Assembly: GCA_013397075.1 (NCBI GenBank)
Contig: VWZS01000217.1
Span: 69,255-133,254, forward strand
Reading direction: 5' to 3'
DNA: 64,000 nt
DNA from: Rhabdornis inornatus
Taxonomy: Eukaryota > Chordata > Aves > Passeriformes > Rhabdornithidae
How positions within the stretch are numbered: position 1 is the first letter of the stretch; each line of letters starts with the position of its first letter. The notes below the pieces were generated by a model, which had not been told where the DNA came from, ran no database searches, and worked only from the letters and a program-made list of their open reading frames with translations. Below are positions 51,029 to 63,520 of this stretch, one piece after another. A program made the translations under genes and the position numbers.

Positions 51029-52155
51029 CACCCACTGTAGGACAAGATCAGGTTTGCAACCATCCTCGGGAACTGAAGGTGCACAAGTCCATGAGATCTA
51101 ATGGTGCACAAGTCCATGGGACCTGATGAGATGCATTCTGAGGAAACAGGCCACTATCCACCATATTTGAGAAGTTGTGGCAGTCTGGTGAAGTTCCCAT
51201 CGACTGGAAAAGAGGAATTATAACCTCATTTTTTTAAAAAGGGGAAGAAGAATAAGACTACAGGCCACTCATTCTCACCTCTGCGCCTACCAAGACAATG
51301 GAGCAGATCTTCCTGGAAACTATGCTAAGGCACATGGAAAATAAAGAGCTGACTGATGACAGCCAATATGGCTTCACAAAGGGCAAATTATGCCTGACAA
51401 ATCTGGTCTTCTATGATGGGATTAAAATGTTGTAGATGAGGGAAGAGCAACTGATTTCACATACTTGGACTTGTGCAAAACATTCTACATGGTCCTTGTC
51501 TCTAGACTGGAGGGACATGGATTTGACAGATGGACCACTCAGGAGATAAGGAATCGGCTGGATGTTTGCAGTCAAAGAGCTGCAGTCAACAACTCACGTC
51601 CAAGTGGAGAGCAGTGCTGGTGGTGTTCCTCAGATGTTGGTTTTGGGACCACTACTGTCTAACATCTTTGTTAGGGACACGGACAGTGGGACTGAGCATA
51701 CCCTCAGCAAGTTTGGTGATGACACCAGCCTGTGTGTGGTCAAGACACAGGGGGGAAGGGATTACATCCAAAGGGAACTTGACAGGCTTGAGAGGGGAGC
51801 CTGTGCAAACCTCATCAAGCTCAACAAGGCTAAGTATAAAGGTCTTATACATGGGCCAGGGCAATCCCAAGCACAAGTATAGTCTGGGTGGAGAGTGGGT
51901 TGAGAGAAGTCCTGAGAAGAATGAACTGGGGCTGTTGGTGGGTTTATAAGACCAGAAAGCCAGTTGTATCCTGGACTACATCCAAAGTAATGCGGCCAGG
52001 AGAAGAGGGAAGTGATACTCCCTACCTGCTCTGTTCTTGTGAAACACCACTGACAGTGCTGCTTCCAGCCCTGGTGCCCCCAGCATCAGAAGTACATGGA
52101 CCTGCTGAACTGAGTCCAGAGGAGCACATTTACTGTGAGGACAGGCTGAGTTATG
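51029..52155 (+). mobile_element. CR1 LINE internal fragment (part A2), plus orientation
   Basis: This continues part A1: CCCACTGTAGG, then GTGCACAAGTCCATGGGACC, TATGCTAAGGCACATGG, GGCAATCCCAAGCACAAGTA and finally GGACATGGACC-type sequence near 52100-52150. CR1 similarity ends near GAGGACAGGCTGAG (52138-52151), so the usual CR1 3' end and ATTCT tail are missing. A 16-base word GGTGCACAAGTCCATG is duplicated near 51058-51120. Confidence 0.88.
51260..51882 (+). pseudogene. Decayed CR1 reverse transcriptase (ORF2) fragment
   Basis: Spread over more than one frame, the translation still shows CR1 reverse transcriptase features: LGPLLSNIFV (51646 onward) and SKFGDDTSLC (about 51706-51735). The latter is the catalytic F/YADD box with Gly in place of Ala. 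An in-frame stop follows the ATG-type stretch near 51434, and frame changes separate the motifs, so no enzyme can be made. It belongs to a host-genome LINE and is not an LHFPL2 exon. Confidence 0.8.
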
Positions 52156-54989
52156 TTGATTCAGCAATACTGAAATACAGAATTTCCCACAGTAATAGCA
52201 AATCCTGCATTTTTATACATTCATCAGGACAAGATATATGAAGAACCTCCCCTTACGTAAACGAACAAAGCGAGTCAGAAGGTCAGTTCCCAAAGGGACA
52301 TCATTTTGCCTTGATGATGATGGTTTAACAACAGAAAAGCGGGTGCAGACCTTCCAACAAAGTGCACTTCTGAGGACAAAGGAAAGTGTACCAGGAGTAC
52401 TGCAAAGGCAAGCATAGCTTAAAATGGCATCTGAATTCCTAGCACATAGAATGCTCCTTCAGGAAAAAAAAAAAAAGGAAACAACACCAAAATACACCAA
52501 CTGACTGGACCAAACAGCTGTGATTACTTCAACTTTTCTGTCTCAAAAACAGTTAGCATGGCAATGAAAATACAGCATAGTTAGCAGAGGCAGAGACCGT
52601 TTTCAGGAACAAAAAGGGCCAAATTGTTTTCCTTAAACTCGAATACCAAAAAATGCAGGATCAATTTTAAGTACATGTAAACAAACCTAATTGTTGGAAT
52701 AATGCATTAGGTGGTGCTTTTAAGGAAAAGTTCCTTGCTTGAAGTCTTGAGGTCCCTAAAAAAGACTAGTACAGGCAGGGTAAGACAGGATCAGCCCACA
52801 GAGGAAGCTGTAGAAAAGCCTCTCACACATAGTCATCCACCTGAAAAAGGCGCAGCAGTGTTCTCCCTCATGTGTGCACAAAAAAGAAAAAAAACCCTAA
52901 AACTGAAAAAAGAGGAAAGTAAGTACTATATTTTAAAAGTCTCCTTTTTGTCACCACATTTGTGGCAAAGCTAACAAGAGGAAAGTCCACACACCTACCA
53001 CTACCCCATCACCACACATGCACTTCCCTTACACTGCAAAAGCCGAAATCCTCCCAAACAAATCAAAACGGGAAAAACACATGTACGCTCTCACTCTTTC
53101 TCTCAGGAGCACTTACAAATTTTGCAATAGCTCAGACAGATTTCTAGAGCAGTTGGCAAAAATACATAAAATCTCTTTCTTCCTTTCTACTCAGCTAACT
53201 GTAAGTTTGGTTGCATCAACTTCACCCCTCCAAAAAAGGTGGAAACACTACATCCTTTATTTTTAGCTCCTTTTTCATGTGCAAGGGAATAACCGACTCA
53301 GCAAAACTAAGGGAGAAAGAGCCTCTATAACAAGCAGAGCCAGTGATTTAAAGTTTTCTTATTTACAGCCAACAGGAGAATCAAATAGACTGGACACTGC
53401 TAAGAGAACACAATGGGTTTGATAACATTCCCACATCACATACCCTGTTTTGGACACAGTAGGAAGGGGGTATAGTTAGGCTCCCCAGCACAAATACACT
53501 AAAACAAGAATACAGATATATCTGCTGTATCTTTAAACATGGTTTTCAAGTAGCTTTTTCTTCAGATATACTACTATGTGATACTTCCATGTATTATATA
53601 ACAGCAAGTCCTGAAATCAAAGAAATATTTGTTTACTTCAAGAAGGTTTGTATGACCAATTACGTCACTATGAATAGAAATAATGCATTCAATGGGTTGT
53701 CTTCTGCTATCAACGCAGAACAACATAAAATGAAAAAAAAAGAGTAGTATTTCAGAGGGGTCATTAAGGCTACCTTCAGAAATCACTGTAAAACAAGAAG
53801 GACAAAGTATGTTCTTTATGGATACACTGATAGTAGGTTTAAAAAAAACCCTCACAAATAAAACCACCCTCTAAATTAATGAGAATGCTAACCACCATAG
53901 GAAGATAACAGCTCAAGATACACAACAGATTTTTTTAACATTTCTTCTCAGGTTCATTATTTTCTCTTTCACTCAAACCTACAAAAGAAAAAAAAATCCA
54001 GTTTTCCTTTTTGTATTATCTACCTAATTTGTTCAATCTAGAAAATCATGCTACATACCTATTTGTAGGTAATTTAAAGAAAATTCAAGAGTTATATAAA
54101 GCAGCTTAATTTACAAGCTGTTTCAAAGAGAACAGAAGAAAAAAAATCCTTTTTCATACTACAAAAATATTTTCCCCAAATGCACCTGTCCTGAAGTTTA
54201 CACTTAATAAAAGCCAGATGTACTTCTAATACACTGATCCCTGCTCTTAATGCCAGTTTTCCCACTGCACCATCTTAACTAAGAAAGCAGCACAGCAAAG
54301 TTTTATACATCATTAAAATGTTTAAACCAAGTAATACATTTTTATAATCCTAGCAATTCTCACAAAACTAAGCAGAATAAATACAGAAGCTTTAAGAGAC
54401 CTGCACTGCAGCTGAAAGATGAAAGATCACTCTTAGCCTTTTGCCTAATACAATAACACTGAGTGGTAAATGAATCAAATTACCTTTTTTAAACAAGCCA
54501 GTCATTACCAACTAAAGCAAAAATATGCAAATTTGGCTTTAATAAAGTTATTATCTAGCATTTATTTTGGCTTCTAAGATTTGTTTTAGCTAAGCATAAA
54601 CCTTCATCTGAAGTTAGCAATATAGAACATCAGCCATGAGCCTGATCCCACATTAACTGAAATCAGTGGGAGCTCTTCTCTTTAGTGTTATCCACAAGAA
54701 TAAAAAGATGTAGTTTATTTTAAAGGCAATGTAAAGGCACTTAGCAAGTTCACTTTACAACATGCTTCTTGAGTCACATCTCTGAGTCATAGGGACTAAA
54801 AAGCAAAATGGCAAGTCCCTCTTCCACAGCTGCATCATGAGTTACACCACAGCCAGCACTTCAGTCTTGCTCAGTACAACCCTCTACCAATTCAAGGCAG
54901 CCTAAGCTTTGCAGCAGTATCTCTGCTAAGTACATCTACAGCCATAAAGCTGCTCTAGGCAGCAACCACTGAGAAGAACCAGACAAGAA
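52156..54989. other. Gene-free AT-rich stretch
   Basis: No exon, named repeat or RNA gene could be supported. Short A-runs (such as 52462-52474) and ordinary AT-rich sequence make up the region. Confidence 0.5.
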
Positions 54990-55290
54990 GTGATTCAGAA
55001 AGCAGCTTCACCCTGGGGCCAGCACTGCCTAACAACGTGCTGCCTGCACGCAGGGGATGAGAGGGACAGGTCCCATGGGCAGCCCAGGGACCATCGGACA
55101 CAGGCAGGCTCCAGGTCAACACCACAGCAGTGGGGACTGGAACAGGCACACTGGCAACACAGCTCCAACATGGACTGATGGCACCAGGCTGGGCTGAAAC
55201 ACACTTCTGGGCCCCCAGGTAAGAGCACGGACAGGACCCAGAGGAGGCTGAGCCACATGAGTGCCCTGGAGCCCTGACACGCAGTTGCTA
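54990..55290. other. GC-rich patch of unknown nature
   Basis: About 300 bases are clearly richer in G and C than anything within several kilobases, although CpG is sparse, so it is not a classic CpG island. On the minus strand an 87-codon frame (54995-55258) opens with a signal-peptide-like MWLSLLWVLSVLLPGG and is very rich in Cys, but its start context is poor. On the plus strand CCCAG|GTAAGA at 55214-55224 is a consensus splice donor. It could be a lost exon, an lncRNA exon or a diverged repeat; I cannot choose. Confidence 0.35.
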
Positions 55291-55324
55291 ATCAAATGCT
55301 CTAACCAGTGGCACACTCCTTAGC

Positions 55325-55615
55325 AATGAGCTAGAATCACTTGGCAAGCTCAGGCCATTCTTCCGAAATGTCAGCTGGCTCAATAAGTAACAACTTTTGA
55401 TGAGTATTTATTAGCATTTGAATTATTGCTCCCAGATTACCACACACTGGCCTGCAAAATCCAAAGTTTACAAACAAAGCTGTCTTCTGGCAGAAGGGGA
55501 AGAGAATGCCTCCAAGGGAGACAAGTCAGTTATCTTTTCCTGAAGGTCTAGAGATGGCAACTGTGGAGTTTTGTTATGTCATAAGCAATTTGCGAATTCT
55601 TTTATTTAATCTGTA
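55325..55615. promoter_or_regulatory. Candidate conserved non-coding block beside the GC-rich patch
   Basis: Repeat-free sequence holds TTTACAAACAAA (forkhead-like) near 55468-55479, TTTGATG (TCF-like) and ACCACA (Runx-like) words. Nothing beyond sequence texture supports it. Confidence 0.2.
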
Positions 55616-55835
55616 CCACACATTTTTGCTTTAAAGCAACAGCTGCAGGATTTCTTTGGTTTTCAATCCCACATCTCCTTCTCCAGCCAAAGTTAGAGCA
55701 TCATCATGGTGATACGATTATTACAAATCAATGAAACAATCACTAGACTGCACAACTGTCCGAAAGCATTCCTGCATTTTCCAGTAATGCTGCATTATGA
55801 CTGAATTAGGAACCGTTTGTTTTGAGGTTTCATCC

Positions 55836-55863
55836 AAAAAAAAAAAAAGAAAAGAAAAAGAAG
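55836..55863 (+). repeat. A-rich simple repeat
   Basis: An A13 run followed by GAAAAGAAAAAGAAGG-type purine sequence. No retroelement body is evident next to it. Confidence 0.9.
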
Positions 55864-58800
55864 GCTGAAACACTATTCTTCTTTCCCTCCCAAATAAAAA
55901 CAGACCTAAACAGACCTGCTCTAACACTTGAACTTTCCTTACATTTGAGACAAGATATCTAACAAAGCAACCAAACACAGAACTAGGGCCCAACGTACTA
56001 AGACACTAACAGGCTGTTATGAGTTCTCCAAATACAAATTAAATTTCTCTATGGTGTCAGAAAGACAAAATTATTTACTCTATGCATTTATTCTACATCG
56101 AACTAACTTCCATGCCTTCTTCACAGCCTTTCATCTACACTGATGCTACAAAAATATACACACAAACAGCAGTTTATCAAATTAAAGCACCCAGGTATAA
56201 CCTGTGACCTTCTTCCACTGAAAAACTGTTTTTTAATCCTGAGACTTTGGTGATTCACACAATGATTTTGCTAAGTGATAAAATCTTGAGTTTAGGCTAT
56301 TCAATTTGACATCAAAGCAAACTTCCTTCTGTCAATAGTTTATCAGGGTATCATCCATCTAACACACCTATCATGCACTCAAGACCTTAATTCAAGGCTA
56401 AAAATATTACACATTAATTACAAATTAAATTGCATCCAGCTCTTCTACAGCTTATGTCTCAGAACCGTTCTCCAGTCTTGTAAAAAAACAAAACCCAAAA
56501 TCCAAAACCTAAACCCAATATAAGAAAACCTGGTGAAGATGAGACTCTAAGCAACATTACCTGTGCCTTTCTTGAGCATTTCAGTAAAATCATGTTATAG
56601 AAATTAAAATCCTTACTCAAGTCCTATCTGCCCAGTTTTCAGCTCTGGAGAACACCCTGCATTTTCTACAGGCCTCTAAAAGCAAGTCCTGAGCCATCTC
56701 AATTCAACATGCTTTTCCAGCTGGAGCTGACAAACCCACAGAGGCACTTCCTCTGATGCTAACTCAAGGAAGAGGAAATGAGCTAGCCACTGCTTGGTAA
56801 GCATTAAAGAGCATATTTAATTTGCAGATGGAAGAATTAACTAGCCGTGAGGACAGTGAGAATTGAAGAACAATTTTACTGTAAAAAATACAGTAACTGT
56901 GTTTTTGTATACCACAGTGATGCTTTTTTTATGCCTTTTAAATTTTTGTCATTTTAAGCTTTTTTCTGAAGCAAATTTACTAAACATTGCTAGAGAAAAA
57001 ACCTTTTCAGAAATGTTCTGGCAATACAAACAGAATATCCAGGTTTAGTTTTCCCTGAAGTCAATAATGTCCTCTTTGAAGATATCACAGTATGCCTTTT
57101 TAAAGAGGTTATAAATAGTCTTTAAACTCCTCTAAATATTTTTTAAATTATTATTTAACATCCATTTCTGAGTAAAACTGAGATATAAGTTCTTGACTAT
57201 CTGAAAGAGAAGGATTTTGACATCACCCTCTCAAGAAAAAGAGCAGAGATAAGAAAACTCTCTAGTTGTATGTCAGAGGCTGATGACATGATGAAACAAA
57301 TTCAGAAAATTAATGAAATTCTAAAAATTAACAAAACACAAGCATAACAAGGGAGTAAACTCCCTTGCTAAAGGCCCTCTCATCCAAAGATCTTTTTTTA
57401 AGTATTTAGCATACCTCCCACTCATCTCTCAGCAAAAACATATTAAACAGCTTGAAGCTGTCCCCAAACCCCTGTGTTAAAACCAAGACATGCAATCTAA
57501 ACACATCTAAAATACTATTCATCAAAAATGCTTTCTCTCATTTGAATTCTACTAGCACCATACAGACCTATTGTCTGTATTCCAGGCAGAATTATTAAAG
57601 GCAACTACATTTATTAAGTCTTGATAATGCACACAATGTCTACATTGACTACATTCACAAAGCCATGTTTAAAGAACACAAAATATTTAAACATTTATTT
57701 CATTCTAGACAAAAGCTAAAAAACAAGATATGGGGGTATAAAGATGTTTATTTCGAATGTTATTATCTCTTTTTTTCTTCTGCATATAACATATAAACAT
57801 ATGTTTATATAACATATAAACAAAATAATATCCATGAAAGAAAGTTATTTTGAAAGAAAACATGGAAATTTAAGGTCAAGCAGATCTTCCCAAAACAAAG
57901 AAAAGCAAGAGACCGGTCACTTCACAAAGCACAAGCAAAACAGCCCTAGGAAATCCATATGAAAGATTTGTTTAAATAATACATAAACTCTGGTCTAAGC
58001 TTCACAGATCTCTCTGAAAGTCAAGCTATGAGTCAACATGTCTCTGGAACATAATAAGCATTTCTGAAAGTTCCTTCTGTTCTCTCCACCTCTCAAAACA
58101 CTGTATTTTGCTATCTTAGAAGGAATTAACATTTTGATTCGCTTTGGCCATTTGTTTACTACCAGAATAAACATAATGATGAACGTGAAGGTGAGAAGTT
58201 AAGGAACAGCCTGTGGGAGGCAGGAAAACGCATCATTACTAATCTCCTCATGCCCCATTTCAAGTTTTGGGGGCAACTCTGTTATTTTCAAGCCAAAAAA
58301 CCATACACAGCTGAGTCCCTAGCCTTTTTAACTTTTCAATATAATATAAACCTAAACATCCAAGGGAGTTTCAAAACTTTCAAGGAACTACTATAAACCC
58401 TGAAATATGGCATAATCTTGTCTGCTTAATCAAGTTAATCAGATTTAAGAGGCAATCAATTTATTAGATTCTCTCTTCATACCCCCACTACCTTTTTTAT
58501 TTTGAAGGTTCAGGAAGGCAAATTATTTCCAGGCTACACAGGATCAAGTAACTGAAAATAATCACATACATGTAAGCTACACATTTTAACAACAGATTCA
58601 ATTTTAAAGCAGCAGAAAATGCAGATTCCTACAACGAGGTACTATTTTTCTAGCCCTATATGTGCTTCAGAGAGGTCAATCACACAAGGAGCAAGTATCA
58701 ATAGTTCCTTTTCCACGAGTTTTCTTATCAAGTAGGAAAAAAAAATATTTCCAAGAACAAGAATCCGACAATGCCTTAGGTCTCAGTGACCTTCTAATGC

Positions 58801-60500
58801 ACTGATCCATAATAAGAACCCTGTAAAGTTGAAGCTCTAAGTTCCAGAATCCCCAAATAGTGATCCTTTCTCCCTCAAAACTAGCTTTCTGAAGCAGTTG
58901 CATAAGCTGTCTTTTTAAGTGATTTTTCCAATGAATGCTAAGGTTTAGAACACAACAAGAGTAGGTTTTCTGACATAATTGCTTTCTTATGGTTTTTCAG
59001 CAATTGAGCATTGACTTTAAATCTCTTACAGGCAAAGCTGACTGGTTTAAGTAATTGTTTTTGAAAGCACACAAATGATATGCAGCTACTCCTCAGTATC
59101 CTTTACAGCATCAAAAGAGCTCTCAAATAAACGAAAATTTAACATACATACACAATCTCTCTTCCATATTCATCCATATAATATAGTCCAGCTCCCCTCA
59201 GGTGGTCCCCCAAGGTTTTGGCTCTCTAGAAAGAGTTAAACATCTGAAACCGACCCTTGTCTTGTTCATATATTAGAATTGTTCTCAAAGGGCTGTTCGG
59301 AGAATGAAGACTGAGAACAATGCAAATTCTCCACTCCATGCTCAACTAACAAAGCATCCAATCAGTTTCCACTGAGTTCCAGTTCATTTTGTGTCCAGAT
59401 GTAAGTGATTAACAGTACATTGTTTGAAACTTAATTCCACATCTGTTCTTCTGTGGAACTTGGAAAACAGATGAAACTTTCTGACAATTGTTTGCAGAGT
59501 AGATAATCGCAAGCATGTGTAATAGTATCCCAAAGTGCAAAACACCATGAGTCTAAGAAGCTTTTTTTGCTGAATGGTTTTGTTGCTTTTCTAACTAAGA
59601 TAAAAAAAATATGATGCTCTTGGATGGAAATGGTTAATACATGCTTAAGAAGTCATCCTCTATAATTAAAAAGGCAAAGCAAAATCCAGACTTTCTTCCT
59701 AAAGGTCATTATTTCACATCCTAGTATTCTACCCAGACAGCAAAAATTAATTTTATGGTCTATCAAGTAACTTTTAAAAGTTATGCAGAAGTGGCAAATT
59801 CCTGCAGAACTACAACACACAAAATACACTGTTTTGTCATAGAGTACTGTAGTAGTGTGAGAATGTTCCAGGCTGTAACAGTATGACAGTCAGCATCTTT
59901 TCAACTGATCACAGATTTAAGTGATATGAGTGTATTTTCTCTTGATCCCAAGAAAATGTAGATAAGCACAGAAAGGAAGACTAGACAGCAACTCTTCACT
60001 ATATTTGCCAAAACAAGTGCAGATGGCAAAGCATATTGGAAAATGTTAGGTTCAAGAAACCACTTTTTCTATGCAAGACACAGTTATACTGAAGAAATCT
60101 GCCACAGTTTGCTCTGGATGCTTAATTCCATATTTGCTCAAGAAATGATGGAACAAACTATCAAAGCAATGATCCACTGATAGCCATTAAATATAACAAG
60201 TGGTTCCTCCAGTAAGTCCTCAAGACGAAAAGCAGTAGAAACTATGAAAACATCAGTTCAAATTTCTTCTGTATTTTAGGCAACTGGCTATCACTAGATA
60301 CTTCTAACTACTTTATTTATGGTCTTAGAATATCACCTCGGACCTTCATCTGACCTCCACACACAACATGTCACAAGAGTTACAAGACTTACACTGTCTG
60401 CGCTGATTGAGAAAAATTCACAGGGGTGGCTCAGGGTAGATGAAAAACACTGTTTTTAAAATCTTGTTCTAATTAATTCTGGCATTAAAGTAAACTACCA
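55864..60500. other. Gene-free AT-rich stretch
   Basis: I see no exon, RNA gene or named repeat here apart from the AT palindrome at 57791-57810 and a 9-bp hairpin at 57348-57367. Plus-strand A and C are more common than T and G by eye, as in much of the window. Confidence 0.5.
57791..57810. repeat. Perfect 20-bp AT-rich palindrome
   Basis: ATATAAACATATGTTTATAT equals its own reverse complement. The word AACATATAAAC occurs just before (57788-57798) and again just after it (57811-57821), so part of the symmetry comes from a local duplication. Confidence 0.9.
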
Positions 60501-60640
60501 AGATTAGCTTATTTGGTTACAGCATGGTGCTAACACGAAGACTGTGTGTTTGACCCCCTAATGGGCCATTCCCAGAAGACTTGGACTTGATGATCCTTGT
60601 GGGTCCCCCTGCAACTCAGAAAATTCTGTGATTCTGTGAA
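60501..60640 (+). mobile_element. tRNA-Ile/CR1 composite SINE (TguSINE1 type)
   Basis: The head (60501-60570) aligns with tRNA-Ile: TTAGCTTATTTGG at 60504-60516 stands for the A box, then GCATGGTGCTAA in the anticodon-arm region, GTTTGACCCCC at the B box (60547-60557) and ATGGGCCA at the acceptor end. The tail reads TTGGACTTGATGATCCTTGT and ends in ATTCTGTGATTCTGTGA, the CR1-type 3' end used for mobilisation by CR1 LINEs. This composite structure is what is described for zebra finch and other songbirds. Several changes from a real tRNA rule out a functional tRNA gene. Confidence 0.85.
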
Positions 60641-63520
60641 CTATTAGTTAGCTATATAAAAGAATGGCTCAGAGAAGGGCCAAAATCTCAGTTCAGTCAC
60701 ACGCAAAGATACCAGATACTGCTGCCAAGAGCTACCATGACACTGTGAACTTCCAAAAACTCGGTGTTTTCTTAAAAGGGCACAAGTCAGAGATACGGAA
60801 TTACCTCACATTGGAAAAGGTGCTTTCAAACTTCTCTACACAATCATTAAGATGAAAAATATGGATGAAAAATTCAAAAGGTTTTTTTGAAGCTCAAAAA
60901 AATCCCAAAAAACCCCAACCCAAACAACCAAACAAAATTATAATATTTCATTTGTAGAATAAGAAGTGTCCTTATTTTTAGTTCTGTATCACACACAGGT
61001 AGGGATAGACACACACTCCCCAGTACTGATGCGAGTGGAAGCCAGGTTAAACCTGGCTAGTTTCATGTGTCCAGTGTGTCATAGCAGATGAAGAAGATGA
61101 AGAATAAGAACGAGAAATAGAGAAGCTTCTTAAAATGAAGACACAGAAAAGGTGCAGAAGAAATCAAGTTCAAATAACAGAATTCACATAATTTATGTAA
61201 AAATAAGCTATTCAGATAAGGAAAAAAAAGGTCTGTCGTCTACAGAAAAGGACAGTGATAGGTTCTAAAAGTATTCTGCTCAACACAATTGCTGACACTA
61301 CTTAATTAGGACAGCCATTTAAAATGCATACAATAACCAATTCCATAAATTAGAAGAGGATGCATATTACAATTATAAATTTTCATTTTGTAACTTGGAG
61401 AGTATCAGAAAGGCAAGATTTATAATGCAGGGCATGTGATCAGACAGCATTGTGCTTTCAAAGAAATGTTCCTAACAAATGTGGATTCAAGTCACCACAA
61501 CATTAAAAAGATAAGAAATATGGCTTGGCTAAAGATTTAAATACAAGAAATATCCTTATTTATACAGAAAAAGTAGGCGGTTATGCAGCTATGACTGCCC
61601 TGTCCATCAACAATCCGCAAACAATAACAACTTCGAGTTTCATTCTATGGTTTTAAATGTCTTTATGTAAAGAATCACTGAAAGCTTTCTGAGGCAAGTG
61701 GAGATCAGACAAGTCATTAACTGTCTGCAGAGAGTATCAGGTGAACAAACAAAATTCCCTGCTACACATACAACCTGACAGCACCAAAACTAAGCATCCA
61801 TGCTGCTGCGTTATGCACCAGTCCCATGCAAGTCCACTTACTTCAGCTGTTGGGAGATGTCCCAAGGAAGTGTTTGACTCTTCCATTTGCTGTGGGCACT
61901 GAAAGAGAGGTACTTCTATTTTTTTTTACTTGAGTACCGTCTGCCAACACCACTTCCTAATACTACAGCATACATATAACATATACATGCATATTAAAAA
62001 AAACAACCAAAAAACCCCAAAAAAGCACCACATCCCCATATTTATACACAGAGGGCTACAAAGCATATCTACTTTAAAGACTACTATAGGACTTTTCTCC
62101 AGTTGTGACCAAAAAGCTAAATGAAATTCAATACACATACAAGTCCCATGGGTCTCTTCCACTTTGTCCTTCTGTAATTGTACTAAAAGCTTGTCTGGAG
62201 TCTCTCCCTCAGGCATCTGGAGTTGACACTTCTCCTGTTTATCTAGCTAAAGAAAGGTCCCTTGCTTCTTCCCTGCCAATAACATGAAGAATTTAATGTA
62301 TCAGCAGGGACTCGAAGCTTGAAACTCGATCCAGTATTTTCATAAAACGATTCACAGACTTGAACTGAGTTTTTTGACTTAAGAGCAAAGGGTTTCCATA
62401 CAGCAATTTGGGGCTAGATTAAACCACTCACGTTTCCATCAGTGGGAGAGGGAGGGAGAGCACCATAACATGCAGCCACCAAATTGATTTTAACATCGTG
62501 AGACATAAAAGAAATTCCTATTAAAGTCCCTTCTTAAAAAATCACAGCAGCTATTTAATGACTCCTATGAAGTAAGAAGGAATGAACACAAAGCAATAAA
62601 GGGCAAATTGAGGAAATAAAATAAAATGGGAACCAAGAAAAAAGTTTGTTTTTACTTTACAGGAGGGAAGACAGTGATCTGGAACTTAATTTTACTCCAT
62701 ACCAATACCTGAATAACAATGAAGAAAAATCAATGGAGAATTTGTATCAAAGGAGCACTGATGTGCAAAGCTGAACAAATTCCCTTTTTTGTATCTACAC
62801 AAGATGACAGGTACTCAACACAGAAGGACATGCTACTCTATCACATATACTGAGGAACTTGTCAAATGCTCAACACCACCTTCACTTCTATTATAACAAT
62901 AAGTAAACTGAGCAACAGCAATGCTACTTATTCTAATTTTCTCTTTTTTTTGAGAATGGACTACTACTACTTTGACTGTGAAAAATTGCTTGCTCGTACA
63001 AAATGGCGTCTTGAAAAGTTTCTTTGAAACTCAAAATGTCTTCCATTAACACATCAGCCAAATATCCAAGTGTGCAAAAGATGGAATCTACTTACATTAA
63101 AAAGCCTTATCCCAGGCCTTCTGAAATAGATCACAAATTTACAGCAGGTTTTCCTCCAGTTATTTAAAGAAATATAAAATGATAGCTCTCAAAGATGGGG
63201 GTCTTTTTGGCCACCAGAAATCACACAGAACTTCTATTCATCTCTACAGAATCTTAAATAATATGAAGTCTCAAAGAATATTAAGCATTTTTTAATTGCC
63301 AGGGCACCCACCATTAAGATCTTAAAAGCTCTTTTCATCTTTCAAATTATGAATCAAGGTCACTAATATATCTCAGAGTTGGGATTCATAAATTTCATTT
63401 TTTGATTTGTAAGGAAGAAGCAGGTTGTTATATAGACTAATCTAGAAGCACAGCAGAAACTAGACTTGTCACACGACAGAACTCTCGGTTTACATACAAT
63501 GACACATTCACAAAAACAAC
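60641..63520. other. Gene-free AT-rich stretch with A/C-rich tracts
   Basis: A/C-rich runs occur at 60893-60938 and 61995-62028. No exon or other named repeat could be supported. Confidence 0.5.

Noticed and set aside
51530..51949. Plus-strand frames of 106 and 139 codons
   Set aside because: They are overlapping frames of the decayed CR1 reverse transcriptase segment.
60501..60575. A functional tRNA-Ile gene
   Set aside because: The A box and anticodon region are diverged and it is fused to a CR1 tail, so it is a SINE.
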